Part shown: one piece after another, positions 40,544 through 50,999 of the stretch
How the letters are laid out: each line of letters starts with the position of its first letter
How positions within the stretch are numbered: the first letter of the stretch is position 1
DNA from: Eonycteris spelaea
Taxonomy: Eukaryota > Chordata > Mammalia > Chiroptera > Pteropodidae
DNA: 64,000 bases
Direction: 5' to 3'
Assembly (NCBI GenBank): GCA_003508835.1
Contig: PUFA01000022.1
Span: 8,370,001 to 8,434,000, forward strand
Notes under the pieces: model-generated
Seen by the model: only the letters and a program-made list of their open reading frames with translations
Databases searched by the model: none
What the model was told of the DNA's origin: nothing
Position numbers and translations under genes: made by a program

Positions 40544-40721
40544 CTGACACTCTTCTAAACCACTTGGGTTTCTTGTCCCATATGATAAAGAAATAATAGG
40601 CGGGGACCCCGGTCAGCGTGATGATGAAGCCGATCCCTGTACTGAAAGGTTCCGAATACAGGGACAGGGCGACCATGAAGAGACACGTGAAGGAGAACAA
40701 GGCCGGGATGAACAGCGGCAC
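40544..40721 (-). CDS. SLC7A11: SLC7A11 exon 11 (about residues 423-481)
   Basis: This 178-nt exon encodes [20 protein letters not shown] through [15 protein letters not shown], plus one base of the next codon, covering the last two transmembrane helices and the start of the cytosolic tail. Length matches human exactly. The acceptor is gtgtttcag and the donor TCAG|gtaagc. Differences from human are D446E, V455I, L466F, R475K, I479R and M480V. Cys435 is retained. About 44 of 59 codons end in G or C. The reading frame continues past the donor for another 18 codons in genomic DNA, but that extension is intron and is not expected in the protein. Confidence 0.97.
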
Positions 40722-41907
40722 CTGAAACACAGCACGGGGAAAACATCACACAGGGAGAGACGGGCTGCGGCGTAAGGGGAGAACGCCGGTTCTCATAAAA
40801 CCGGGCGATACGCTTTGGCCACATGCCCAGGGGGCAGGCACCATGCTACCTTGCCTTACTAGCAACAGCTCTTTCGTGGGGGCACAGGGACGGTCTTAAA
40901 CATACTCCCTTAATTTTTTTTTTTTTTTAATCTTTGGATAGAATAAAACCTAAGGCTACATAAGTGTGTTTCCTTAGAGATGTCCTGTTTGAATTATCTA
41001 CTCTTACGCACCACGACGATTTCTGGCTTTGATTTTAACAGACGGGCTCTTTGATAATCGTGACTGGGATCCACTTTAACGTGGGGCCAAGACCACGGGC
41101 TGCTGGTTACGTGTGAAACTCTTTCAGTACGTACTGCTTTCCTGTTGGAGGTTCACGATCAGAGCCCACAGAAACACGACAGGCCCGCTCCCGTCTCACC
41201 GCTCATAGGACATTGCTAGCGCCAGGCGATGAATATAATTAGAAACGAATTCTGACAGCGTGACTGAGAACATTATCTGTGTTACTTCTTAAAAGCAAAT
41301 AAAGAGTGAGGTCAGATCAGTCTGCAAACATTGTGGGCTGAAGGCGAGAGAAGCACATTCTCCAGCCCTCCCGAAAGGATACTGTGCCGTCTGTTAAGTG
41401 GTTAACTCATACATCTTCTCTTTTCCTGGAGCGTATAATGTAGAAAAGAGCAATATAATAAGCCATAACCTTTAAAACTACTTAAAACGTGTATTTCGTA
41501 TGGCAACACCTCTTCCAGAGTTTTAATTAGTGACGATTCCATATGTATCTGCCTTACTCTTTCTCGGCATGGCTGCCCACAACTATCCGCATAGACAGAT
41601 CAAAGCGTTGCGTACTTCGCACTTAACAGGGCATTGGGCACGTCCATGAGAAATCAACACAGTGAACATCCTGCTTCAATACCACCGCCTCCCCCAAAAT
41701 GAGACACCCTGAGTGCATTAAAAAAAATGCACTCGCTATTTTTCCAAGCAAAAAGCAATCCGCTACGAAGGCAGATCTGCAAGAGTTAAACACTTATGGC
41801 AGAGACGCTATCCCCCGCTCAAGCTTCTCATCATCCAGTTAAGACAAAAGGAGGACCAGATATTGGGGGAAAGATTTACGCAAACCCGTCAAGACTGCTC
41901 CGGTTAC
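40722..41907 (-). other. SLC7A11 intron 10
   Basis: A 1.2-kb intron with a T-run (40,914-40,928) and a 9-bp-stem hairpin at 41,711-41,734 (gagtgcatt / aatgcactc, A6 loop). No transposon is recognised. Confidence 0.9.
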
Positions 41908-42056
41908 CTTGAAAGGGCGATGCATATCTGGGCGTTTGTATCGAAGATAAATCAGCCCGGCGACTGCGAGCCCAATAAAAAGCCACCTGGCAAAACTGAG
42001 GAAACTCAGAAGACTGTAGAGGTCCCCGCAGAAGAGCATGATCATCGTAGAGGGTG
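41908..42056 (-). pseudogene. SLC7A11: SLC7A11 exon 10 with one-base deletion (frameshift)
   Basis: The family exon encodes 50 residues (150 nt, human 373-422). Here only 149 nt lie between the acceptor (accccgcag) and the donor (AAG|gtaacc). Entered from phase-0 exon 9, it reads H-P-L-R and then TGA at 42,042-42,044. The base is lost in the codon pair for L-T. From the next ATG onward the shifted frame is fully open for 46 codons ([20 protein letters not shown] and on to DMHRPFK) and close to human, including Arg396 of the substrate site. Differences from human are S382C, D386Y, N390S and C414R. No nearby AG would restore the frame: the next one upstream adds 33 nt, and the CTACAG within the exon removes 43 nt. 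A premature stop here would remove the last helices and should trigger nonsense-mediated decay. A one-base assembly error is the main alternative. Confidence 0.9.
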
Positions 42057-43507
42057 CTGCGGGGTGAGGGAGAGAGAAGACAGGAGATCCTGAGCGAGAA
42101 CGTCACGACGCATTGCCATCATCTTTAGCAAACGGTTAGTTATACTGATCGACTACCACTGTGATTAAGACTGATATTTGACTAACCTCCTTTCTATCGT
42201 CTGCTCTTAAAAATCCCTTTGCTTCCCAGTAATAGAACGAGAGAGGGCCACGTCACTCCCACTCACTTGGAAGGAATTTTATACGGATGTTTGGTCTTTA
42301 GTTGCTTTTGCATTTGAGAGAAGAGACTGAGCTTTCAAAGTCATCCTCGATGACGGAAAATGTAAAGCCCCAGAGACGGAGATGATAAGTCAATAACTCG
42401 TCGTAAAACTCAAAAATGCCCCCTCCTGGCAAGGTCACAGAAAGCTCTGCCAGTGGTGTCTCATGGGCTCTTGGCTGTGCACACGCACGAAACACAGCCG
42501 CTTCTAGGGGACTCTGTGGTCCCTGGAATGCACAACGTTGACCCTTCCTTCCTCCACTCTCGCGGTCCCCGTGCACTGGCCGTGGGTGACGCTGAGTCCA
42601 CAGGCAAGGATGCAGGGCAGAGAGCAGCGTACAAGCCCCTGCAGCCGCACACGCCAAGGGCAGCGTGACTGAGAGCAGAGGCTTAAAACAAAAGCCCTCT
42701 TCACGGAATAATACATTCTGTTCCCACAAGTGATGCTTCACTTCCAGATCCCGCACAGAGAGCTCGCATACTTTACAAAAAAAAAAAAACTCAAGGAAAC
42801 ATTTTGAAACAAATTAAATGCATGAAAAAAAAAAATTCAATGAATTCTATGGTGCTCCTGACAGCAGATTCCATTTGAGAAAAATGTTACAAAATGGTAA
42901 GTAAAAGGGAGATAACATTGCCAATGGGTATCTGAGGACTGTTACACCTTACAGTCTTTTGTATCCTACATTTCATAGATATTCTTCTCCGCCTAAGAAT
43001 TCTACAGCTCAAATTTAAGTCTTAGTGCTTTCATTTCTTCTCTCTAGGGCTGCTCTCAAATGTCTCACTCGCAATCACAGAGTCACCATATTGTCTAGGA
43101 TTTCGTCTTTTCTATATATTTTGAGTGCATATCATTACAAGGGGCCAAGATGAGATCCTCGGACATTTTGGACGTAGTTTTTAGCTCCACTTTCGGTAAT
43201 TAGAACTGAGACTTATTCCTGTGCATCCTTTTCTGTGAGGCCCTATTGTCAATGACACAGCCAAGCTAATCACTTTGCTCAGGCCTCGAAATTCTACAAA
43301 GGTGAAAAAGAAAGTGCTACAGTTATAGGGGAAAATATCTTGCTCTCCCCCCCTGCCCCTCCCCACCAATCTCCACCAAGATACACATAGAGCCAGTTGT
43401 GCAAAGAATTCGAGAAAGCAAAGCACTATCTAAAGTCTGGTTTGAAAACCTCGTCGCTAACCCGCTATTCGAGGTTATATCTAGATACACTGCTTAATGT
43501 GCATTAC
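42057..43507 (-). other. SLC7A11 intron 9
   Basis: A 1.45-kb intron with A-runs at 42,776-42,789 and 42,824-42,834. The 152-codon minus-strand frame at 42,298-42,756 shows no homology I recognise and lies wholly within the intron. Confidence 0.9.
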
Positions 43508-43604
43508 CAAAACGATGACAGCTGGCAGAGGGGTGTGCTTGCGGACATGAATCATGGAGAGGATTTCCGGAAGGTGACCCTCTCGAGACGCGACATAGAA
43601 TAAC
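43508..43604 (-). CDS. SLC7A11: SLC7A11 exon 9 (about residues 341-372)
   Basis: This 97-nt exon starts with the last base of an arginine codon and then encodes [20 protein letters not shown] followed by [12 protein letters not shown], identical to human xCT over all 32 residues. This is the conserved loop and helix start typical of LAT-type amino acid exchangers. The acceptor is cccatcag and the donor TTG|gtaatg. The exon ends exactly on a codon boundary (phase 0), which matters because it fixes the frame in which exon 10 must be read. Complete protein conservation here argues that the gene has been under constraint until recently. Confidence 0.97.
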
Positions 43605-44731
43605 CTGATGGGAGAAAAACGTGGGTGGAGTTGACTGTATAGTTGATCAAAGGGAAACCCCCAGAAAGCTCAGAGAAAGCGCGCATCTTTTTCATACCAA
43701 AGGGTCTGACATTGCTTAGATGATTACTCAGCTTTCACTTCTCAGATCAGGGAGAGAACATCACGCGACATCTGACCTAGAATTCGGTAAAATCTGCCAA
43801 CACATTGTATTCTTCCTTGAGGAGAAACAATACCGACGCTGGACTCAGCAGAGCTCTCCCTACGTCTGAACAGCTGATGGTGAATGTAGTTCCAGGTTCC
43901 TCATATTTTATGTGTCATGTGTACCCTATCCTATCCCACACACACACACACACACACCACACACACACACACACACACAGAACGAATAGAGAAAATCTCA
44001 TTTAATGGCGTTGGAAGGCCTGAAGGGGTACCCCTCATGCACTCCCTCACAGACCGCCCCCGCTGGAGAAAAGACATGTTCTCCTTTCCCAGCAACAACT
44101 CTCACTCTCCTCCAAAGGCCTTTCACGCCAACCCCCCCCCCCCGCCCCGTTCCTCTAGAGAGCGAACCCCTACCCTTCATTCTCTGGACTCGCCTACGGT
44201 TTCGCCAGTTTGCCTGTCCCGAATTGTAATTCCTCTGCTATTCCTGAATAAACTCATCGCTCCGGTAAATAACTGGCTATTTCATTTTAGAGATGAGGAC
44301 ACATATAACATTCATATGTTTCTGACTGGGTTTTAACCTGATATTAAAACACAAGGGAATTTTCATCAAACAAAACAAAAGGGATACAGATGGTAGGTGG
44401 TGATTTCTGGTGTCTCTTACTTTCCTTTTTTTTCCTTGTCACCTTGAGAGAAACAAAAGATTTTATCACCAGAAATAAAATGCTGTTGTCAGACTCTGTA
44501 GACATACTATCAAAAAATGCCACCTGTCCAGCTTCAGACGGGGCTAGGAGTAGAGGAGCAGCGCCCTCTAGTGGGAGAATAAGACACGCTGTCGAGAGAC
44601 TTGGACGAAGCCTTCGATCTTGTAGGCCCCTTTAAAAACAGATACGGAGGCACTCTTTCTTTTCAGTTATCCTTATCATATCCAGCCTCACAAACAGAAA
44701 CGCATTTCTGGCAACGTGTGAACTCACTCAC
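43605..44731 (-). other. SLC7A11 intron 8
   Basis: A 1.1-kb intron containing a (CA)n microsatellite at 43,938-43,979 and a C-run at 44,132-44,142. Confidence 0.9.
43938..43979. repeat. (CA)n microsatellite
   Basis: CA units interrupted once by ccac. Confidence 0.95.
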
Positions 44732-44835
44732 CTGGAGACGGCAAACACGCCACCATTCATGGAGCCAAAGCAGGACAGGGCAACGAAGATTGGAACTGCT
44801 AAGGAGAAACTTCCCAGTAGCCGCTCGGAAAAGGT
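44732..44835 (-). CDS. SLC7A11: SLC7A11 exon 8 (about residues 306-340)
   Basis: This 104-nt exon reads [17 protein letters not shown] through GGVFAVS plus two bases of an arginine codon completed in exon 9. It spans the transmembrane helix 8 region. Cys327, the known thiol-reagent-sensitive residue, and Ser330 and Phe336, near the substrate site, are all present. The only change I see from human is N314S. The acceptor is ttcgccag and the donor AG|gtgagt. The frame is intact and in phase with exons 7 and 9. Confidence 0.97.
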
Positions 44836-46644
44836 CTGGCGAAAGACAGAATGAGGCAAATTAAGGCTCTGCCAGAAAGCAGAATAAAATGAAACGACTC
44901 AGGCCAACCTCAGCCTATTACTTTTCTATGAGCCTGGTGATACATGTCTGTTTTCTAGCCTTTCTCTTTGGTTTGGGTCAGAACGACTCCGGAGACAATC
45001 ATCAGAATTGGGTACCGTGGCATGGCTTGCTGCAAAATCACGGGCCAAGGTTTACACCAGCACCTTCTCCCTACTTTCAAAAAAGCAGCAATCCATTTAC
45101 CGATCTTCACCGACTATGGCAAAAATCTATCATCCCGGTAAATGGAAAAAGCTCATTTCAGAAGTTCTCCTTTGGACACAGAAATCTTTGTGCACGATAC
45201 CGTCTCTTCATCCTGGAAAGCTGCATTTCGACAGTGCGGCACAAATGTACACCAGGAAAAACGACACATACTGTTTCATATTCCAATCTCAATGTTACAA
45301 CATAAAAGTGTGGCAAAAAAAAAAAAAGGATGATTTAATCATTTAAATCAGATCTATGAGCTGTTCAGAAAATCTTTTGCCCAGAATAATCACATCAGTT
45401 GAACCCTGTTGACTGGATCACTCCCTGCATCTCAGGAATCTGACAATTTCTTCTATGGATTTCTATAAAAAGGCTAGGATCCAAAGATGAACCCAAGGAA
45501 ATCAAACCACGAAAAACAAAAGATAAACCAGCCTTCGGAAATTTCTTTCAATGCCCGCGCATTCAGGATGCATCTTCAAAACAAGACAAAACAGACAAAA
45601 CAAAGTCCTGTAATTCTTTAGTTGTCCTTGACGCAGCTGGTGCTGTCAATTAATTAATGGAGCACACTGAGCCCTTTGTCTAGTAAGACGAGATGTCTGG
45701 ACGACATCAGTAAGCTCTGCACCTTTGGGTGTCTCGGAGAACTTGCAGCAGTGGGCAAAGTCTTTTTTTTTTTTTTTTTTTTTTAAACACAGCGAACTCT
45801 CGTATAGGTTTGCATGAGATGAGATCATTTGTTCCCTGTGGATGTTGCTGATATGAGGTAATAGCGACTATTTTAAGAGGAACTGACATCTAGTGATGGG
45901 GCATTATTTGTTTCACCCTTGTTACGAGGTCATGAATAGAAACTCTCACACTAGCTAAGTTTTCATACAAAATGAAAGCATCAGTCACAGAAGTGAAGAT
46001 GGCCTCGAAGTCAAATACATTTTGGAAAGTGTTGTAAAATGATGAGCATCCACTTCTTAGGGAGTTAAAATGCATATTGCATCTTTAATATCCTGAGAGG
46101 TACCATGACATTTGTTTAACTTTGAATAACTCAGCCTGTCCTCAAATTAAGAATATTCTTTAATATTAATAAATTCTCACATATCCTAATATATTCAAAA
46201 GGATATAAGAAGAAAAACAAATATATATGGCCCACTTGGAAATTTTTAAACGGTACTTTGGGAAAAATATTTTAAGTTGGCATTTGAAAAGTTCACAAAA
46301 AGAGTACAGAATTGCCATTTGCATATCAAAAATGAGTTCCTTAAATTCGGTAACTTTCCACCTGTCCTTACAGTCACGTAAAAGAAAAATGCCTCGTGTT
46401 CAACACGTACATGTGGACACGTGTTGCGTGCGATTACCGCGATCGTGAAATCACAGAGGGTTTTCACCGTATCACTTGAATGGAAGGTGCCCAGGTGCGC
46501 GCTAAGGTTTTTCAGTCCTCATTATCATTCCGTCGGGAAAGGATGACTGAATGTCAAAACGCTTTGCCGCTGGGAGCGACTACTATAAAACTGCCTCCGT
46601 CATTACCCTAAATTCCAACCGGCCTGTCCCCACGTCGGACTTAC
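44836..46644 (-). other. SLC7A11 intron 7
   Basis: A 1.8-kb intron. A run of about 21 T (45,764-45,784) is the only clear simple repeat. Confidence 0.9.
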
Positions 46645-46768
46645 CACGGCCACGGCCTTCGAGACCATGAGCTCCTCGGCACTGATGGTCGTGAAGTAGG
46701 CCACGTTCGTGAGCACGTAGCCTATGGTGACGATGGCCATGGATATACATATGGCGAGGGGGATGGTT
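46645..46768 (-). CDS. SLC7A11: SLC7A11 exon 7 (about residues 265-305)
   Basis: This 124-nt internal exon begins with one base completing the preceding lysine codon, then reads [18 protein letters not shown] and on to SKAVAV. It covers a transmembrane helix and the following loop of the APC-fold transporter. The acceptor is cctttcag and the donor GTG|gtaagt, both on the minus strand. Against human xCT I see N293S, L298M, L299V and N301K; the rest is identical. Third codon positions are strikingly GC-rich (36 of 41 codons end in G or C), unlike exon 12, and an unmethylated-looking CpG island lies about 0.5 kb upstream. The previous exon is not in the window, so intron 6 is at least 17.2 kb. 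The reading frame is open and intact. Confidence 0.97.
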
Positions 46769-47029
46769 CTGAAAGGCACAAACGCATCGCTTGTTAGTCC
46801 TTCTGTTTGGCTTCTCTGAAACCAAAGACAACAGGCTGATTCCAACAACAACAAAAAACCCGAGTGGCGTGTATGACAGTTACAGGCTCTGGGGGGAAGG
46901 TGTGACCCTGCGCGGGGGTGAAGCACCCCACGCCCTGGTACCCTGACGAGGTTCACGGGGCAGTCACTTGAGTCGTCCTGTCTGCGGCTCCACCCCAGAA
47001 CGGACACGGGTCTGGCCGCTTCTTGTCCT

Positions 47030-47185
47030 CCATCAGTGCTGCTCAACCTGGATCCTGCACCCCCGGCAGGCTTGTTAAAACCCAGACGGCTGGGCTCATG
47101 TTTCTAACTTGGCAGGCTCTGCGTTTCTAACACATTCCTGGGCAACTCCCAAGCCGCAGACCTCTGGGACAACCACTGTCCTCCA
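47030..47185 (+). mobile_element. MER5-type hAT transposon remnant
   Basis: It begins cagtgctgctcaacctgg and ends ctctgggacaaccactg, with matching CAGTG/CACTG ends and the internal ggcttgttaaaacccagac and tttctaacacattcctggg phrases of MER5. Confidence 0.8.
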
Positions 47186-47269
47186 CGCCTTCCTGCTGCT
47201 ACACCCCGCGAAGGCCGTTCCCATCCGGGGTGTCAGCAGCTTCCCTTACCGGCCAACATTGCACGCTTT

Positions 47270-47620
47270 CGGAAGCGTGAGAGCGGGTGGATCTCCCATT
47301 CTAAATGGCGGTGACGATACTTTTGGGCACAACCCCGAGAGCGCAGCCGTGCGCACAGCGGCAGCGTCCCCGGCCCGGCTGTGCGCCCCCAGGCACTCAG
47401 GGTCCGGAGCGGGTGTCGCAGCCACGGCGCAGACAGACGCTCCCGCGAAACGCCAGGCGCCGCGCTGCGCGGTGCATGTGACCGGGCAGCGCCCACGCCA
47501 CGCGGCAGCGCGCGGCAACGCCACGTCCTCGACGACAAAGCCGGGGGCCCCCGGGCGCGAGCAATCCGGATCCGCGCTACCCACGCGCGTCGCTCGCTTC
47601 ACGCAATCACCTCGGCAGAC
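47270..47620. promoter_or_regulatory. Intragenic CpG island
   Basis: I counted 41 CpG in 240 bp (47,341-47,580), with GC content near 75 percent. It lies about 0.5 kb upstream of exon 7 in the direction of transcription. No TATA box or known xCT promoter element (such as an amino-acid-response element) is evident. It could be an orphan island, an alternative promoter for a truncated product, or simply the GC peak of the CpG-rich domain. Confidence 0.7.
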
Positions 47621-47682
47621 TCTTCCCGGTTCAAGCAACGCGCACCTTCAGCTCCCCGCGGTAAGGCTGATGGTTTGGTTTT

Positions 47683-47702
47683 TATTTATTTATTTATTTT
47701 TA
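47683..47702. repeat. (TTTA)n short tandem repeat
   Basis: Four to five ttta units next to the CpG island. Confidence 0.9.
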
Positions 47703-47824
47703 AGCCATAGAGCTTCACAGGCCTCGTGGAGCCTCGCCCCTGCTGGGGTGGCACTAATGAAGACGTCAGTATGATTTCTTCCAAGGCGGACATACAGTTC
47801 AGAACCAAATTAAGACCAAAAAAA

Positions 47825-47842
47825 GGGGGTGGGGGTGGGGGG
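47825..47842 (+). other. G-run tract (possible G-quadruplex)
   Basis: G5-T-G5-T-G6 on the plus strand, which is the template strand for SLC7A11. Confidence 0.7.
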
Positions 47843-48089
47843 AAGCAGAGCCTGACTTGCTCCTCAGCCCGGAGGACGTGTTTAGCACACCGAGTCCCAG
47901 CTCATTACCCTGAACAGTGCTGTCCCCTGCTGAGAACAGGCAAACCCAGCCAGTCAGCAACTGCCATTCATTAGGCTGCTTGGAGCCTGAGGCTCCCCTG
48001 ATCCCCAAAGCCTTAAGCCTGGCTGGGGGAACGCATCGACCTCTAAATCCTGGCGTCCTGATGTGGAAGGAGCAGATGTTCGCCTTCCC

Positions 48090-48122
48090 CAGTGTGTGTG
48101 TGTGTATGTGGGGGGGGGGGGG
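48090..48122 (+). repeat. (GT)n followed by G13
   Basis: GT units run directly into thirteen G. Confidence 0.95.
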
Positions 48123-48404
48123 TCCCGCGGAATTTTCTGCGAACACCGTAACAGGCACTGCTAGTCGTGATTGATACATGCTAAGCCTAAGCAAAGCCAA
48201 TCACCGGGCCAATTAACTATAAAAGGGCGAATGGCACGAGGCAGATTAAAAATGAATTCTGTTTCTTTGAAAGAAAGGTTATATGGAAATGCACAAGGGT
48301 AAGAAGAGGAACGTGAAGGTCTATATGCAGCTTTTCAATCCCTCACTGTATTAGTTTAAATTTGAATCTTATAATAGCCCCAAATGGGGTGTTAACTTTT
48401 TTTT

Positions 48405-48438
48405 GTGGGGGTTGGCGGGGGGGGGGGGGGAGGGGGGG
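48405..48438 (+). other. G-rich tract (possible G-quadruplex)
   Basis: Runs of five, fourteen and seven G separated by one to six bases. Such homopolymers are also prone to sequencing error. Confidence 0.8.
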
Positions 48439-48771
48439 AATAGAGACAGAGACTCTCTGTTCTTTGCAGGAATCATATTAAGACATGAAATTAAGAAATA
48501 TGAAGACATGAAAAGGTGTGGTAATAAAAAGTGAGGTGACTTCCTGTAAAGTGCGGTGACGTCACCTAACCTGCCCGGAACAGGGAGTCGCGTCACGGTA
48601 CATGCTGCCAAACAGCAGGGAGAAGTCCGTCTCAGGTTGGGGCTGGGCTCCCCGCACTGACGCTGGGCAACCGGCCCGCCTCCCGCCAGTGTCTTAGCTG
48701 GAGATCATGGGCTTTCTGAGGGAGGCTTAAGAAAGGTTGTCTACACTGATCTGAGCAGATGGGACCCTAAA

Positions 48772-48893
48772 ATCCATATGCATATACCTAAACATATGCA
48801 TATACATATACATAAACATGCGTATACATATACCTAAACATATGCATATACATACACATATGCATATTCACATACACATACACCTGCTCCCCC
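48772..48893. repeat. (CATATA)n-like AT-rich tandem repeat
   Basis: Diverged units of catata, cctaaa and tgcata repeat for about 120 bp. Confidence 0.9.
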
Positions 48894-48954
48894 GTTAGTT
48901 TCCCTTGGTTTCCCTCTTCTCCCCTCAGCTTGTGAACAGCAGCAACACCAGCTG

Positions 48955-49175
48955 CGGCCATTTCTGTGGTACCTGCCGTACGCCCAGCGTTCCATTCGGC
49001 ACTCTATGTCTCCGCCTCCTTTAATCCCTGAAAAGCCCCTGTCAGTTGGAGACCATTTTACACATGGGGAAATGAAGTCTTAGGCCAAGTCACGGTTCGC
49101 GGATGCACAGTGGAAACGCGGAATTCAGTGGCAGGTCGGTCCCACCTTGAAGGCGAAGCATTTTAGCCACTGCTA
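48955..49175 (-). repeat. MIR fragment
   Basis: The order cctttaatccctgaaaag, accattttacacatggggaa, atgaagtcttaggccaag, agtggaaacgcgg follows the complement of the MIR consensus. Confidence 0.75.
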
Positions 49176-50639
49176 ACGGGTATGCGCTCCCTCCCGCATG
49201 TGGGCCCTCAAACTCTATTAGTTTTCAGAGAAATCGTAATCATAATCGAATATCATGTTTATGCGCAAGCTCTTATCAAGGATTCTCTCTCATGCAGTCA
49301 CTGAATATGCAGTTTCCTCGACCATAAAGGAGGGAAAACACCTTATTCCATGTTTTTTATACTTTTTCGATGTAACCTGAACTGTAATGTATAGTTTCAC
49401 CGTTTGGGAATTAGGTTTTCTTTCTTAATTTAAAACGCAACAGCTACCTTAATTTCCCTAGAAAACTTTTGTAGAAAAGGAGGAAAAAAAGTAGAGTAAG
49501 CATTCTCATCAGAAAAACGGAACTAGATGCTTAAGAACTTTCCTATCAGCCAAATATGCTATCTAGATATCCGAGGGGGGGAAAAAATCAAAGGAGTTGA
49601 AAATATAGGACAAGAGAAAGAGCTTCTAACCCTTGCCTCAATTCATAGCATGCCCCATAAATCCTCTCCAGGTAAAATTAAGCCCTAGGAATTGGCGGTG
49701 GGGGGAGGGAGAGGGATGGCAAAATAGCCCCACTCTGCTGTCCTTAGTCGATTCTGTTTCGCTTTGACAGAGGGAAGGAGGAGAGGGGTCCGTGGCTGCC
49801 TTGAGATAAACTGCAATCATTTGCAGAGGAAAGCAGGTGACTCGTTCAGAAACAGGCTTGCCACCTTGCGGTTAGCTCCTGGGTTTCAAGCGTCAAAGCT
49901 TAAGAGCCACTGGGTGAGCTGATAAAAGCCATTAGGCCATGCCAGAGTAATCTCCCTGAAGGCTTTAGATGCAGAGGGCAGATAAGCATGGTTAGTAACC
50001 CAAGATTAAAGCAAATGGCACATGGTAATAAAAGGAATTAAAGGAACCGGTAGGCCACTGATATTTCAGAGCCTCCAGGTGATGGTGAAACCCGAGTGCA
50101 GCAAAAACACTGTCTTTAAGCTGAATAAAAATGATTCCACTTGTGATCCTGCTCTTAGATATTTGTGCATATCTGTTATGAGTAACAAAATGCAAACATA
50201 TCGAAAAGAGTTACTTCATCCTTAGGCGCTTTTTGTCAGTGTATATAGACTTTTCAAATAACTGGCATGGAGTATGTGAGAATCTGATAGTTTTATTTAG
50301 ATGAGAATGGTCTTCAATCGAAAGGTCTCGCATAGTCTTATTTTCTTTGCAGGTTTATTTTAAATGGGCACCTAGAGCCAGTCCATGTCACAGATGGATA
50401 AATATTTGCCTCACTCGAAATTATTAAATGGAACTCTCTGGAACATCTGCTCGGAAGCTCTTTCATTCTAAGGGAAAGACCTCCCCAGCAACCCATTAGG
50501 TCCCAACAGAAATGGCTCGTACTTCATTTTGTATAATCTACAAAGTGCTAGCCAATCCATTTTATCTTCAAATATGCACATGTCATTTCAAGTCCTCTGT
50601 GGAAAGAGCTAGCGTATGAATAATTAACAAACAAAATTC

Positions 50640-50790
50640 ACGACCACCCACAGAAATTGGAGGTGATACCTCCCCTCTTCCAACAAGGGAACCAAGGCTC
50701 AGAGGGGTTAAATGACGTGGCCCAGGTCACAAAAGCAGGACATGGAAGGGCTGGAACTTGAAGCTAGTCCTTCCAGCTCTAAGTTCCAAT
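50640..50790 (-). repeat. MIR fragment
   Basis: It contains gggaaccaaggctcagaggg, gttaaatgacgtggccc, aggtcacaaaagcagg, the well-conserved MIR core. Confidence 0.8.
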
Positions 50791-50999
50791 AACCACGACA
50801 CGTCTTCGCTTATCATGGCTGCTTTGTGCTTACTTAAACTCCATGCGCAAGATCCCTAGGATCCTTATATACTGACAAATATGTAATACAATTTGCTTAC
50901 GTGATGCAAATATCAGAAGGCTGAATGTTAAAATGTGACACATTTTAAACCCAGTATATATTTTTAATGTAGCTCATCACAAATACACTTGCGAATGGG

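Noticed and set aside
42298..42756. 152-codon minus-strand frame in intron 9
   Set aside because: No homology recognised; wholly intronic, and exon 9 to exon 10 joining is well defined without it.
47109..47774. 221-codon open frame over the CpG island
   Set aside because: It starts inside a MER5 remnant and runs through GC-rich DNA with open frames on both strands, typical of CpG islands rather than a gene.
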